This document shows, one piece after another, positions 46,521 through 59,400 of a DNA stretch of 64,000 nt. The notes below the pieces were generated by a model. It was not told where the DNA came from. It worked only from the letters and a program-made list of their open reading frames with translations, and did not search any database. Location of the stretch: contig JTDE01001092.1 in NCBI GenBank assembly GCA_014338405.1, forward strand, positions 7,211 through 71,210. Reading direction: 5' to 3'. The stretch is from Paragonimus skrjabini miyazakii. Taxonomy: Eukaryota; Platyhelminthes; Trematoda; Plagiorchiida; Troglotrematidae. Within the stretch, counting starts at the first letter, position 1. Every line of letters starts with the position of its first letter. Made by a program: the position numbers and the translations under genes.

Positions 46521-48555
46521 CACTAGACATCAGTGTCCGAGTGCATGAACTCCATAAATTTCGGATTTAACACATGTCTACTCGTGAGTAGCGTGTATTA
46601 TTTGGCAAAATGTTCATGTTTACGAATGTCACATCGGTATTGCACCATACAGTTAAAAAATACTAGACAGTTGCATCTTCCAGCAATATATTCCCTATCG
46701 TCGAGTTAGCAAAAACGATTTCTAGCAAATAATAAAATAGTAGTCCAGCCTCATTCAGTGTGGTGTAAAATGAGCTGTGGCGAATACGGTCGCCACATGA
46801 AAACATGACCGGGATTCAATTCTCAGCCGTCCCATAGATATGCACTACTGACGAGCTCCAACAGAAGGAAAAATCGAGGATGTTTCTGTTCAAACGACGT
46901 TATTTGAAATTTCACGAGATCGAGAGACATGTGGTAGATTGTGAGTGAATGTCGATCCGAAAATAAACAAATTTCAATTGAAAGATATTGGTTGAATTGT
47001 GTTGAAAAGTAAAAAAAGGCAGAGAGGTGAGAAAAATGTCTCCGAAAAATTACACGACCACTGCAGACTGTTATCGCATTCTCAGTTCGATGCACTAGTC
47101 TCATTCCAGTTGGCGATGTTGGAGTCAAATTCCATGAGAGCACGATGCACATCGTTGTTTAGTCAACAGTACAGTTGCTCTATCACTTTTGTCAGTGATC
47201 TGTCTTTGAATTAATGATCGTACGAAAAAGCCTCATATGACCACTAATTTACTTCGTAGTTGCGCTGTTTTCTTCATGCCACCGGTTTACAAAATGGAGG
47301 ATTTGTCAGCCTTAGCAGACATTATCGAATCACCCTCCTTCGCAATACGATGTACGAAACGAGGGGTCAGCTTTCTGGAAATGTGCAGCCTGAAGCTAAA
47401 CTAAATGAAACTGTTTGTGTTTACAAAAGCCGGCTTCCTGATAACCAACTTACGTGGTCAGTTTACTGAAAATAGGAAAATATAAGATTGGTGAATACTC
47501 ACTGAGTGGAGCAAACCTCTTCCTTCCGAAGGTCATGCCAACTTTATATTTATGCACGAGGTCCATTCACGCTATACTTTTTCATTTAGCCTAAGTAAAT
47601 CAACGGATAATAAGACATTAAAAACATCAAGTTCAATCCATAATGAACTTTGCCGCACTTACCGTTGATCAGACGAAGTGCTCTTATTCCATTTCTCACA
47701 CCATCAGTCGATCCGAACTAGAGATCCATTTATCATTGCACTAGAACCTAATTATACCATCTGTCTTTTGTCCCAACGTTATAAGACAGTTGGATAGTGC
47801 AATCGCTTGCTGTGCATAACGACGTTTCACCTCCTCAAATAGCACGTACAAATATCTTAAAACTTCTACAGTTCACTTACAACTTCCAGAATTTGTACCT
47901 ACCCTCTTTGTGAATCGAGATATTTTCAACCTATAGACCGATCGTTCCACGTGTTTAAGACATCAGGCTGAGAATACAACTGCTAAATTAAGTGCTTTTT
48001 TACATTTGAACTGAAAACAAGGTAGTGGAGAAGCCTGTTTTCGGTTCATTATTATCAAGCTAAACACGCAGCACTTGTCTCATAATTCTAAAACAGAATT
48101 ATTAATGTTGTAACCGAATAACGGTTGATTAATGAGTTCTCTTGAACCAACGTCAAAAATCTTATCAAAACCCCAGTTGAACAGTAGGTCTTGGCGGGAT
48201 TACGGGGTGGGGGTTGGTCAAGACAGTTTTAAGGCCTGAATGGAACGTTCTTAAGCAGAGGATGGGGGTTGTGCATGCGACTCATAATAGCTTCAGCTGC
48301 GGACAGAATCTCCCGTCCCAGTTGCGTTGACTGGATGACATTCTTTCCGTAGATTGAGTAAAATGTCGCTATCACATTGATAGACGGAAGAGAATCCACA
48401 AGATGCGATAGTCTGGTGTTGCTGATAGAATTTTGTATTCCATTTTTGAGCCAAACTGAGTAATATTCAAGGTTTCGTTCAGATTATCGTCTTTTATGAC
48501 GCCAACACGACTGATTCCACAGAAACAAATGAACGAGCGCTCTCAGTTCATAATC

Positions 48556-49020
48556 TCAGAAGCAAATACTATCATTTAACCATGGGAACAAAACTGAATT
48601 GAAATTAGACACAACGTTCGACGGCGCAAAAGGTTTTAGTAACCTCGTATGATAGCGCACAGTTGATGCCTTCGGACAGTTTGCCACTCTTAAATGGTAT
48701 GGTAATATGCACGACTTTCTTTCCTGCCAAAATCGGCAGCGCCTTTTCATTCCTCTGCTGCATGGTTCTGTTTATGATTCCGTAAGGACAATCATTTTTG
48801 TACGAATGTTGCGCATATAGATACCAACTTCCATGCATACTCCTATGGCTCTGCCCATCCAACAGTTAAGTGGTTTTTTTTCGAGGTAGGTGGCACAGAG
48901 TTGTTTAAATGGATGTACCGACAATTCAAAGTACCCATCTTGTGTGTCATTTGATGAATTAAGCCACTGGCATGCTAGCATCCACGTAAAATCAAGTTCT
49001 GGTACTGTCTTGGACAAAGT
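48556..49020 (-). mobile_element. PLE relic (PLE-4): connector fragment
   Basis: The - strand frame 48862-48605 includes KNDCPYGIINRTMQQRNEKA, KKVVHITIPFKSGKLSEGI and SYEVTKTFCAVE. This order (the 'NGYP--FI' stretch, a basic linker, 'IPF-G-LSE-I' and 'V--T--A--') is the connector between RT and GIY-YIG in PLE proteins, as in PLE-1 at about 1620-1820. Flanking frames (49017-48772) may be earlier connector sequence but are too decayed to align. Confidence 0.6.
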
Positions 49021-50591
49021 TCACCCCATAATCACATCAAGATATATTGCTTAAGTGACTGATTACTTCCTTGACTGACCTCATTAAACATCCGTTTTCC
49101 GTTTACCCATTTAACGATTCCCTTTGGAAATTGTGATACAAATATGATATACTTAACCTGTTAGTAAACTACTGAAAGCGAGCCTGCTCCCTGTATTGTA
49201 TTTATCATCATTGCGTTGAAAAATTTTAAGCCACACAGCGATTTGTATGCATCCAGACCATTGGGAAAATCAGCCCAGCAATTGTACTGTTGGCTAAGCA
49301 ATAACATACATCTGGTTTTTGAAGCACCTGATTTCCAAATAATCAGCTGGTGTGGGATTAACATATCAACCTGAAGGTATCACAACTAACTGAAGTGATT
49401 GCATAATTTTACGGTGGCTATTTTTCATGAGTTCGTGCAAGGTTTTTTACCTATCAGTGTTCTTGAAGTAATTTTTAGATTACAACATTCTGATAGCATT
49501 TCAGCCTTGTTGCCAGAATGTTTGTTTCCTGTTATAATTTGTAACTGCTTCAGAGTTGTTGTCGTTTAGACATAAGCTTTATAAAATATTTCCACCCTTC
49601 AACCTTATGTCTTATCACAAAGTGGCTGTCTCACAAATCGCTGGCACTTGAGAAGCCATTTCCACCCTCGTGGCGTTGCCGTCGATAACCTTGAGCTCTT
49701 GCTTCCAGTATTAGGACAAACGTTTATTTTTTGCAATCCTCAATAAAATCAACTTGACGAAGGTGAATTAGTAAACAGTCAAAAGCATCACTTCTTCTTG
49801 AATTTGCAAACGACGTACGTTCTATGTTCTTATAATGAATTCTTCCTACACCTTGTGTACAAGTACTTTTGAAACGCTACGCTGTGTAATTAGACACAGC
49901 TCCGTCTTTCGTTATCGCACTGTATATTGCTATTTCATCGTTTGATGTCAGTAGTGGATTCTAGTTCTTCTTAATTTGCACACATTGTGGTGACAGTGGT
50001 TTCAGTCGTAGCATAGCATATTAGTTGCCAGGAATTAAACGCACGCGCAACCTCTTTGGTACTTTCAGCTAATGGAGCTGACGGAACTAAGATTCATACG
50101 AAACCGTTTGATACTGTATCAGTTTTATGATAATAGTATTGTGAGGTTTAATGCCAATTGGCCTATCAAACTAGTCTACAAACGGGCGCTCGGACCTGTA
50201 CACTAGAATTTATTAACATCAAACTACGAGAGCTGCCTAGGATGCAAAAGACCACCCATTCATGTTCTGCCTCAATGGGTTCCCGAGCCCTGCCGTATAA
50301 GTGAACGCTGTCATTAGATTTCATCTGGAGAATAATAATGGGGCTTGTTCTAGTATCAGACGCAGAGACAAAAAGAGGTAAGAGAAAGTCCACAGTTTAG
50401 AGATATTGGTAACTCAGTGGATAGTATAAACGTGTTCTCCTGCGTAGCAGTTGGTTCATAATTCTGTTGAGTGGTATAAATGCGAGTTTACATGATTGAA
50501 TAAACAGCTGCTGAACAGTCTAGCTAAAACTTCTCTTCACTGTAAATCTACAGTATTTGTGGCACAAGTTTAACTAGATGACGGAACATAC

Positions 50592-51280
50592 CAAAGCATT
50601 CGCGTCCATCTCCAAATTGACCGGTTCAGTTCTGTTTCCATGCTCGATGAGAGGCGGTCTGATTGATTCAGTGTAACGAGCTGTCTGAGTGATTTGGGGT
50701 AGCAAATGAGCCAGGCGTAGTGTCATCAGAATGCAGTCAAACGCTGGAATTGCAACGAACGTAGGTACCAATTCGTCCGTTACGTAATGTTGGCACATTC
50801 TTAGCCACCAAGTAGATCGTTCGCCGTTGAACAGCTGACGAAGTAGAGCAACGTTTAGAAAATAGCCGTCCGGAAATATATCCACAATCTGGGTGGGTTT
50901 CATCCTCCAGTCGGGAGTCGGAGGTTGACTAGTAGGATTTGCAGACTCAAGGCCTTGACCACAAATCACCAGCAAATCATACTGCACCAGCTCATCAAGA
51001 CTAGACCGTAGTATTTTAAGACAAGCGTAAGTCATTAAGTTCGGCTGAAAGACGATGTAGGTTGTCAGTAACTCCAACGTTAACTCAGCATCATACCAAC
51101 GGATTAGTCTCGTCAGTTCAGGGAAAGCCTGTGGGTAAATCGTGAAACATTGAAAGTTTAGCAAGTGACTGACAGAAGTTTGTAATCTACTGGCCTTATT
51201 GAGGAATACATTGACGGATATCCGAAGCCTGGTGAACCAGTTTGGTAACACAACTTCAGTGATCAAAAGTTCATCAATAT
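50592..51280 (-). CDS. host gene exon C (689 bp)
   Basis: The longest exon. The acceptor TGTCGTCACAG precedes 51280; an alternative AG 14 bases upstream is possible. The donor GTATGT follows 50592. It begins with two bases completing a codon from exon B and ends in phase 0. The 229 codons include ITEVVLPNWFTRLRISVNVF, LTRLIRWYDAELTLELLTTY, NLMTYACLKILRSSLDELV, a Pro/Thr-rich loop (SANPTSQPPTPDW), TQIVDIFPDGYFLNVALL and ILMTLRLAHLLPQI. The pattern is alpha-helical and leucine-rich, as in large HEAT-like scaffold proteins. I considered a PIKK-related helical region because of the W-TR-R-S string, but the surrounding sequence does not support it. Confidence 0.76.
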
Positions 51281-53510
51281 CTGTGACGACACAGTCACTA
51301 AGGACATAATAGAGTTATCACAATTTAGGAGTGCTGCAATTTCAATGATAGCACTACGAGGCTAAGACAACTACATGAATATATGAGCTAAAATGTCTTG
51401 CTTTAAAAATCTTCCAGAACAAAGTAATCTAACTCTTGACCAGGGAGGCAATATTGTGGAAAGAGCAGTGGACGTACAGATCGAATGAAAAAAACCAGAA
51501 AGATACTGACGAAAATTATGTTCCAATTATATTGTCAAATTACGTTAACACAAAGTAAAGTACAACTAACTGAATTCGATTTTATAATTTTACATAATTT
51601 AATAAGCTTGTATAATCTTGTATAATTTGTATAATTTTTTAAATATATTAACTGGAAGGCGAATTAAGAGTTACTACAGTTTTGAGGATAGAGCAATAAT
51701 AAAAAAAATTATTTAATCAATGTTAACGTTGCTGAACTTTCGTCTGACGTCTTTTCACATTCGAAAGGACAGACTGTAGTGATGAGTAGTTTGCTGCAGA
51801 TAAAGGTCTGTACCGTACACGAACAAATCAGCGTATACAATTCCAATCATCCGTATACTTCTTTTTAATCCGGTCACTTTCTGAATTATCTTTGTCAATT
51901 TGGGCCGCTTTCACAGTTCCTGATAGTTCTTCAGATACTCCCACCCACCAGTCTAGTAAAGGCTTGAATTCCACCTCGTATGGGCTTGAAGCAAATTCAG
52001 AAGTATGTGAATACTTTTCGTTTATTACTCACCAACACTTTGAGTAACTTGGTATAGCACAACACAATCAAAAAACCATTTGTGAGTGTACACACTAATG
52101 ATTCATGTGATCTAACTCAAGGCCACATCCAGTTAGATTATGTTGGACAGCAGGTTATGCACATTGCAAGGTGGATTTAGGCAGTGACACATATGAAACG
52201 TTTAGCAAACTTAACACGAAAAACAAAAGGATATATGAAACGATAACGGCTGGTTAGGAATTATAATAAATATTCGTTTCACACGGTTAGTGTTCACCAA
52301 AAGTCAGGCCAAATAATGAACTAGGGAAGAAGAACTCAAGAGTGATCACATTTAAACGAATATTTAGTGTATGGGGTGCCCCTAGTGTTTACAAAGGTAA
52401 CATGAAGAGCACGACTGGAATCCGATCCTAATTTAAGGCACAACCTTAAGAGTGCTGCATGGCATACTTAAGAAGCAAGTGATTTAGCCGTCTGCAAATC
52501 GGGTGTACGCTCAACTAAATTTGTCACTACGACTGAAATGAGGACATCATTAGTAAATTTAAATGCAACCTATTGTGAAAAAGATTTCTAAATAGTTATA
52601 AAGAGATAAAGCACTTATCATCTGTTGCGTTACCTATTATTGGCGAAGGAAACTAATCACCGATTTTTGTTTTTCAGACCAATACAAACACAAAGACCTG
52701 TCCAATATTTTGCTAGTGGACACCTGAAACAGTCATTTGCATAGGGCTGTGGAAGAATGATTTAAATCATATTATCTTATATGTAGCTTATATTTAGCCT
52801 CTTGGTAACAACGTTCGTCCTTCAAACAATCGGTTTCAGGTTCGAACTCTAAGTACTGAGATTGTTCCACATTACATTTGTGCAACCTGGCAATATTCAG
52901 CGCACGTACGACTTTTGCGTATTACGACAGTAAATGTACGTATACTGCAAAGATAACTTACCTTATACAGATTGTGAAACTGTATATGTTGCTTAAAAGA
53001 ATATTCCCTATGCCTGCTAAACGCGAGAGCCATTTTAGATACATGAACAATAAACCGTATGAGTCAAAACACTGACCGGCGTAAACGTAATAGTCGAGGG
53101 CTACGTCTTCCCAAATGGACCCTTTTGGAATTATGCTTAGAGAGTGCATTTCGATTAAACTGCAGACAGTTGTTGAGATCACATCTGATCATTTATGTTG
53201 GTGACTGTGTACCACTTAGTCAACAGGTGTCACGTTTTCAGTCATCCTAATGAGACACCTATTTCAGTACATCTCTTTTACAGCCGGTAATGGGCAAATG
53301 AATGTTAGCTACCAGTAAGCCTGTACACATGTTAAGTTACTACAGTCTGCTCGATTAAATGAACTTTGGGAATTGAATTGGCAATGCAGTAAAGTCGAGC
53401 AGCTGATCTGTTTTAATATATGAAGACCAAGAAACAGTTTTATCCGAAAAAATGCAACTTTAAAAGCGAATAGGTAAAATTAAAAGAAGTACAGTTAATA
53501 TTATGGACAC
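51281..53510 (-). other. intron of the host gene
   Basis: About 2.2 kb between exons B and C. AT-rich, with a low-complexity AT run at about 51580-51650 and the tRNA-like segment at 52795-52849. Confidence 0.5.
52795..52849 (+). repeat. tRNA-like pol III segment (SINE or tRNA relic)
   Basis: TAGCCTCTTGG (52795-52805) resembles a pol III A box, and GGTTCGAACTC (52839-52849) matches the B box consensus GGTTCGANNCC except near its end. The 44-base spacing from A box start to B box start is that of a tRNA. Between them CCTTCAA could serve as an anticodon loop, but the D stem does not pair well, so a tRNA-derived SINE or dead tRNA is likelier than a functional gene. Confidence 0.35.
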
Positions 53511-53739
53511 CAGTAGAACACACCCTTCTTGCGCACTGTCGTAGTTCCCTTGGCTCCGCTACAAGATTTTCACACGAAACATTGAGCAATGAGGAAAGAA
53601 TCGTACGCAGCCTTGACATTCCTGGTTCACTGACGGAAGTAACACTCGACTTTGAAGCTGACACTTTCCAACTTGCCATAGAAATCCTTCGTACCAGTTC
53701 GTTCTTCCATAAACTTGATCTGCTAGCATCTTGTTTATG
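53511..53739 (-). CDS. host gene exon B (229 bp)
   Basis: A pyrimidine-rich acceptor GTTTCTTCTGTAG precedes 53739. The reading frame enters in phase 0 with HKQDASRSSLWKNELVRRIS, then MASWKVSASKSSVTSVSEPG and RLRTILSSLLNVSCENLV, ending in ELRQCARRVCST. The donor is not certain: G|GTGTCC at 53510 gives the phase needed by exon C, while AGG|GTGTGT 12 bases earlier would not. It is rich in Ser and basic residues. No family was recognised. Confidence 0.62.
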
Positions 53740-54820
53740 CTACAGAAGAAACAGTTAGACGATGAAACCTTCCAGGTAATATTTTAATTGTTATATGTTA
53801 TACTGTTCCCACGTAGTCAGTGGCCGACATCGATCGACCAGTATGTGAAGGAACAATGTGGGGAAAAATGAATTTAGTGTTGAAATTAATGCCCACATTC
53901 TTTAAAACTGGAAACCAAACGGGTACACACTGAGATTGGTGTCATTCTCACTTGGATCTATCAGTTAGAATCAACCAGACAGCGATTTGAACTGTCAAAT
54001 CTTGTATCACAAGCCGAAACCGATATTCCTTAGGTCATTGGTTCTCAAAACACTTACAAGGACCGGTTTAAAAGTTCAAGAGTTATGGCCAGCAACAAGA
54101 AGGTTGCCGAGAGGTCGTACTTCTTTAAAATAGTGTTGGTTGATTGGCGACTAAATTAATAAGTTTCGCACCACAGAATAACAGCAGAAGAAAAGGTTGT
54201 TCTTACAAAAGTGTCTAACAAGTCTAAACATAACAACTTCAAGCAGAAATTGTTTTTTTGGTGAATGCCCTTCCAAACAAACAAATTATATCAACCTCAC
54301 TCTGACTTTAACTTAGGGATTATGTCGTTTGTATACATGTGTATCTGAGATGTTTGTTGGATAACAAAGTTCCGTCGATTTTGGTCGTACTAACCCCTCT
54401 CAATGTTATTGAAAGATTTTCAAAAAAATATAAGCCAATTTTGAATGTGAGATATCCTTCACTACACACCCGAATGAATTCCTGGATGTCAAACCTGAAA
54501 GTCATGTCCGGTCATACAGGCAAAAGCATACACCTCAGAGTTTATGTATGTAAATATAATAATACGTCTTGCTCCCTAAACTCTAAAGAATAGAACTAAT
54601 GGAGGGTAATAAATTTTGCACCATGTGCACAGGTCGCGGAAAAACTGTCGTTATTCTGCATTATTTTCCAGTAACTTTATAAGAAAATTGAAATTAAACG
54701 CACGGATGAAAACAGTACAAATACGAAAGGACTGTCATTGACATAACTGAATATCACCGTGCAAACAGGCCACGGAAAAGAAAACGAAACCGCAGTTAAA
54801 TTAGGCAAACACCTACTTAC

Positions 54821-54920
54821 CTTCTCCGCCTCATCACTCAAACGAAATCGGTCCAAAATAGATAAAACACTCGGAGTATTTTTCTTGGATGCATAACTAC
54901 CGATTCGACTAGTTGAATCT
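54821..54920 (-). CDS. host gene exon A (100 bp)
   Basis: It has a very clean small-exon signature: acceptor CCGTTTCTTTTAG before 54920 and donor GTAAGTAGG after 54821. Only one frame is open. It needs two bases from the preceding exon and ends in phase 0, as exon B requires. Peptide: DSTSRIGSYASKKNTPSVLS then ILDRFRLSDEAEK. The basic, Ser-rich start and helical end are unremarkable by themselves. Confidence 0.66.
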
Positions 54921-55377
54921 CTAAAAGAAACGGAGAGCGGTTATATAGTGTTATTAATGTTGTTGCCACTAATTATGGTATTCGCTGAGAAATAGTAGGT
55001 TCAGGTGGACATGTCTGTAGACTACAGTCTGTTGACTACAGTCCAGTCGTCGTGAAAACGGTAATAGACCAACGTCTAAAAGAAAACTCTGACATAATAT
55101 TTGTTGCATTTAAGCAACGACCGTAAGTAGTTAAAATAATTTACGAGTAGTACTCATAAGTATAGCAACAGAATTTTCCACAGATATTTCCACAGAGGTA
55201 CCTTTATACCAGCGGAAGTATACACCTGCGTATGCAGACATATATACGTAGTCGTGTTCACTCTTAATAAACGTATATTCAAAGAAATGTACGTGTGTAC
55301 GGCTGAAAAATGTCACTCATCCAGACTGACGTACGACAGTGAATGAAACTACGGGATCGCCTTATGCTTGTTATCAC

Positions 55378-55457
55378 GGCTGGCTTGTGCTACACTTCGC
55401 TGTCATATCCAAACTCCTCGCGTTCGGTGTAAACTCGAACGGCTTAGGCCAAGTAAC
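55378..55457 (-). CDS. possible further upstream host exon (80 bp)
   Basis: An acceptor ACCCACAG precedes 55457, and the frame VTWPKPFEFTPNARSLDMTA, then KCSTSQ, is open to 55378. It leaves CC, which would complete a Pro codon with the first A of exon A, so the phase fits. The donor (GTGATA) is poor and the polypyrimidine tract weak, so this is a tentative exon. Confidence 0.35.
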
Positions 55458-56874
55458 CTGTGGGTCAAGGCTAGACCGGTTAGCCAGGTGATACATAAAA
55501 ATGTAAACCCACAGCAATAAGTGATAATCAAGAAGACGGATAAACTGTCGATTTCTATGACAAGCAAAAGTGCAAAGCAGTTTCGTTTGGCAAAATGTTT
55601 GCACTGCTTATGTTTATTCCTAAAAAAACATATTTAAGATTTCACTTTACATCCATCTCTTTGCCACGAAACACAGCTTGGCTAAACCAAGATTTTGATG
55701 AGCTGTCAAAGTAAAACAATATCATCACGTTTGGCGAAGCCCAAACTAATAGCAAGTAGCGATTGGCCATTGATTGATTCATTATTTACGGCTGCCTGAA
55801 AATATGTTCATGTTCTAGCTGTCAGTTGTGTGCTGTCAGTGGTGGATAGGCCTGCATTAAACAGAACTCATGTTCAAGAGGTTGGAGAAGGAATTCATGG
55901 TTCAATAGAAAATAGCACAATCAAGTGGGTTACTCACCTGTAACGGGCGACCAAACTGAGCTCAAATGCCTGATTACGAAACAGATACATAAGATAATGA
56001 GTGAAAATAAGAGACAATGAGCTTTAAGTGATGTTAATTAACTGCAATCCATTCTGCTTATGTTTTCAACGCAGATAGACATAACCGTCCTGAATAGAAT
56101 GGAACTCAGCTCCATTATGGATTTGTTTAATCACTAACCTGAGGCTTATGCAAACTTGCTATTCATTATGAAGACTTTCCAGCCGTTAACTAAACTACTC
56201 ATTGTACGTCAGTCAAAGTTGTTCCGGCTAACTCGTTCAAGAACATGCGATCAGACTGACATCTGCAACGACGCGTAATAAGCAAACAAAACCTACAGAT
56301 CTGGAAAAAATCGCGACTGGGACCTACAATCCGTCAAAATTGTAACCGGTAGATATTTGTGCAATCACAAACAATGAATCGTCAGACATATGACAACATA
56401 CGCACCACTGGTCGAGAGAGCAACACTGAGTGACATTTATAGGAAACCCATATTGACAGTGTTGACTACCATAACATGTGAATGACCTCAGATATTATTT
56501 ATGGATGGAAATGTTCTCACCCATTCACTGTAATGTCTGCATACTATTAGTTTAGCTTTCGTTAATACTAACTGTTTTATCTCATTGAAATACAACCGAT
56601 CACGAAGGGAAGAAAATTACGTTATATTCTATAAGTCACTGAAGTATATTCTCATACAGGTTTGTGATTCGACAGCAAAACCAACTGCATTCAGGGGACG
56701 GTTTTAGTCATCACGGAAGTTGGTCGTTTCTTTCAAAGAAAGGATCAGAACACTTGTGTCATGTTCAATACCTGCCGAATGTGTAGAAAAGTCATTAAGA
56801 TCGCTGACTCCAATGCGCTAGGTTATAAGTTTCCAATGAAAATTCCCTAGCAGAGAACATCTATCTGAAAAATC

Positions 56875-56974
56875 NNNNNNNNNNNNNNNNNNNNNNNNNN
56901 NNNNNNNNNNNNNNNNNNNNNNNNNNNNNNNNNNNNNNNNNNNNNNNNNNNNNNNNNNNNNNNNNNNNNNNNNN
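56875..56974. other. assembly gap, 100 N
   Basis: Exactly 100 undetermined bases. Unlike the first gap, the flanks do not repeat each other. Confidence 0.98.
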
Positions 56975-58419
56975 GATTGTTACAATAGTTGTATGCGCAT
57001 ATTTCACTTCGATAATGAAAAAACCTGTGCAAACTAGTTGTTCTCTGAATACCTCTTAATGATCCTTTGCAACACTATTTTTTGTGATCACTCTTATTTG
57101 ATATGTTCAAGTTTAGGTGAGAAGTATTCATTATTTATGTACCAATCATTCCATCTTAATCTACGTCTTTCCTACTTTCCTTATGGTAGAAAGGTTTGAT
57201 ATTCGTACAAATTACAGACTACGGTTGTCGCCGACGTCGACTATCACAATATTAATGACGTTACCGCTTTCTATGGTATGGTGTTAGCCGACATATTCTC
57301 CTCGTTTACATGGATACCATACTGACCAAAGTAAGCCCAAGTTCAGCTAAATTGGATTGTTAACCAACCTTATGTCGGTCAGCTTAAGGCTATGCTATAG
57401 ATTTCTCGGTATACAACAAATTCAATACATTAAAACTCCTGGTGTGGTGGAGAGTATTCCAAGTATATTTACATTGGTTTCGTAACTATAAGTATAGTAC
57501 ATCAGAAGTAGTTTATGCTTGTCAAAAACACATTAAGTTAACCTATGAACTAAACGCTGCTGAACCGAACGGTTATCAGAACCACTAACAAAACATCAAA
57601 CAAGAACAACAAAACTAAGGAATAATGGGCAACATTCCTAATTTATCCAGGTTCACCACAAGACAACGGCATTTTGACCCGGCCAAATGAACTAGCTGGA
57701 AGAAGCGTTTGGCATATTCGGCGGGTTAACTGTAGGAATTTGCCCGGGTGTTGTGACATTTGCGGATGATAGGCAACTGGACCTCATGGAGATGTCCAAA
57801 CAGAATAGCACATATGTGGTCCATAAATGAATCTAAAGTGAAGTAATTATTAAGCTGTTCAAACCTATTCTCACGACGAAAAACCATTTGAGATGCAAAG
57901 TTTCATTCGCTGTGATCAACTTATTGTTCAGACTGTCCACTTAAAGTATAAAACCGAAACTAGTCATACTGGTTCATTCATATTATTAGTAGCTGCGCAA
58001 ACTATAAGTTTTTCAGCTAGAAGTTTTGTACCAGTAACGATATTTGTCTAATTAGCAAACTAGCGCCGGTGACCATTGTCTAAACTAAACCACCATTCCC
58101 TAGTATTGCTCAAAACGTGCACACAAATCGGCAAGCGATAACTGAAAAGTGCCAAGTGGAAAAAGTACAAAAGAAGATGCACTAGGCGGTCTCTTTGTAA
58201 CGTAACTTCAAACTGGATTTTGTCAATCGCTGTCTGCATAAAGGCAGCTACGTTTCACTAACGATGCATTAGCTGTCCGCGTATGCCTACAGGTCTGCAG
58301 GACATACTGTCTGTTTATGTGAAGATAAATAAGTCAGCAGTCTCCAGCCCGATTAAGAATCAAGTTGAGAAGGCATATCAAAGCCACACTTCCGACTAAT
58401 CTAGCGGACATGATACACA

Positions 58420-58559
58420 TGTCCAACTTGAGTTTCCCATTGAAGGTTGTCCATAAAACCCCGGCCAACTGAACCAGAATAGTCCAACAACATTATCGTA
58501 TTTGTCAAAGCAATGGTCATCTGATTAAATGCACAATCTCTGCTCGCATTGACCTTCTT
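58420..58559 (-). CDS. weak candidate exon
   Basis: An acceptor CATATTTGTCCAG precedes 58559 and is followed by an open frame KKVNASRDCAFNQMTIALTN, then TIMLLDYSGSVGRGFMDNLQ. The 3' limit is unclear because the possible GT donors near 58424-58437 (GTTGGA, GTGTAT) are weak. It lies between more convincing exons in the same orientation, so it could belong to the same gene. Its phase cannot be tested without the missing donor. Confidence 0.25.
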
Positions 58560-59097
58560 CTGGACAAATATGTAACGAAAGTCAATCACGGTGGACCTGG
58601 GTTAACCACGAGTCTTCGTAAAGTGAATATGCAGACAACTAATGACTAATGTTTAACACCCAATCAGGAAAAGGCAAACTGGTAAAATCCAAAAGGTATA
58701 CGTTCATAAATTCGATTTCGCGATCGTTCTGTTGAGGAATCTTTTCTCAACTTTGAAATTGATGACGTTTATTTGTTACATTTGTGGTTGTGTGTTCCGC
58801 ACTCAATATGGAGTCCACATGGCACTACCTTGTTTGAAGTGAAATCTGATAGGTGGGCAAGATTGTTCTATTGGAGATACTTTGAAATTAAGTCGGTCAT
58901 TGTAAAAAAAGGCTGAGTTCATTACTGAAAGATTTTGCCTTGCTAAATACTACCACACGATCAGCAGCTGTGTGTTTTTGATCAAACTTCAGCTTTTAAG
59001 ACTTTTAGGAAAGACCACTTATAAATAGTTTTGGCTACTTATAAAATATTTCTCAATTCGCGGGATTGTTTGAACGGTGTATCAGTGAAAGAATGAC

Positions 59098-59130
59098 TCA
59101 AAACAAACGACGTTTTAAGACTTCATCAGC
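59098..59130 (-). ncRNA. possible hammerhead relic downstream of PLE-5
   Basis: On the - strand CTGATGA (59129-59123) is followed by AGTCTTAAAACGTC. The second core strand appears as AAAA in place of GAAA, and stem II is missing, so activity is not expected. Its position about 270 bases past the PLE-5 coding end fits a decayed PLE terminal repeat. Confidence 0.25.
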
Positions 59131-59400
59131 TTCTAGTTACATAATTATAAAACTATCCGTGGTAAACAAACTAAAAACGGTAAACGTACATAAACTGAGT
59201 TACCGACCTAAACAATTAAGTCTGTTTAAGCCATCCAAGTAGAACAATTAGAGAAACAAATACTCGTGTTAATTAGCCAGTACACTTTTTTTCGTAAATG
59301 TGAAAACAGAAGCCACGAATCCCCGAGAAAATGGATGGAGGTATAGTTTCATTTACATCTGAACGATTAAGTACATGGTCAACCTCAGGGTAAGCAGAGT

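Larger units (their letters stand above)
45504..50591 (-). other. intron of the host gene, with two PLE relics
   Basis: At about 5.1 kb, the largest intron in the model. It contains PLE fragments in opposite orientations (45960-46520 + and 48556-49020 -). The rest, for example 46823-47469 and 49161-50393, has open stretches without motifs. Confidence 0.5.
54921..58384. other. mostly unassigned, likely intronic
   Basis: Apart from the tentative exon at 55378-55457 and the 100-N gap at 56875-56974, no gene or repeat was recognised. Open frames are short and lack motifs. Confidence 0.4.
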
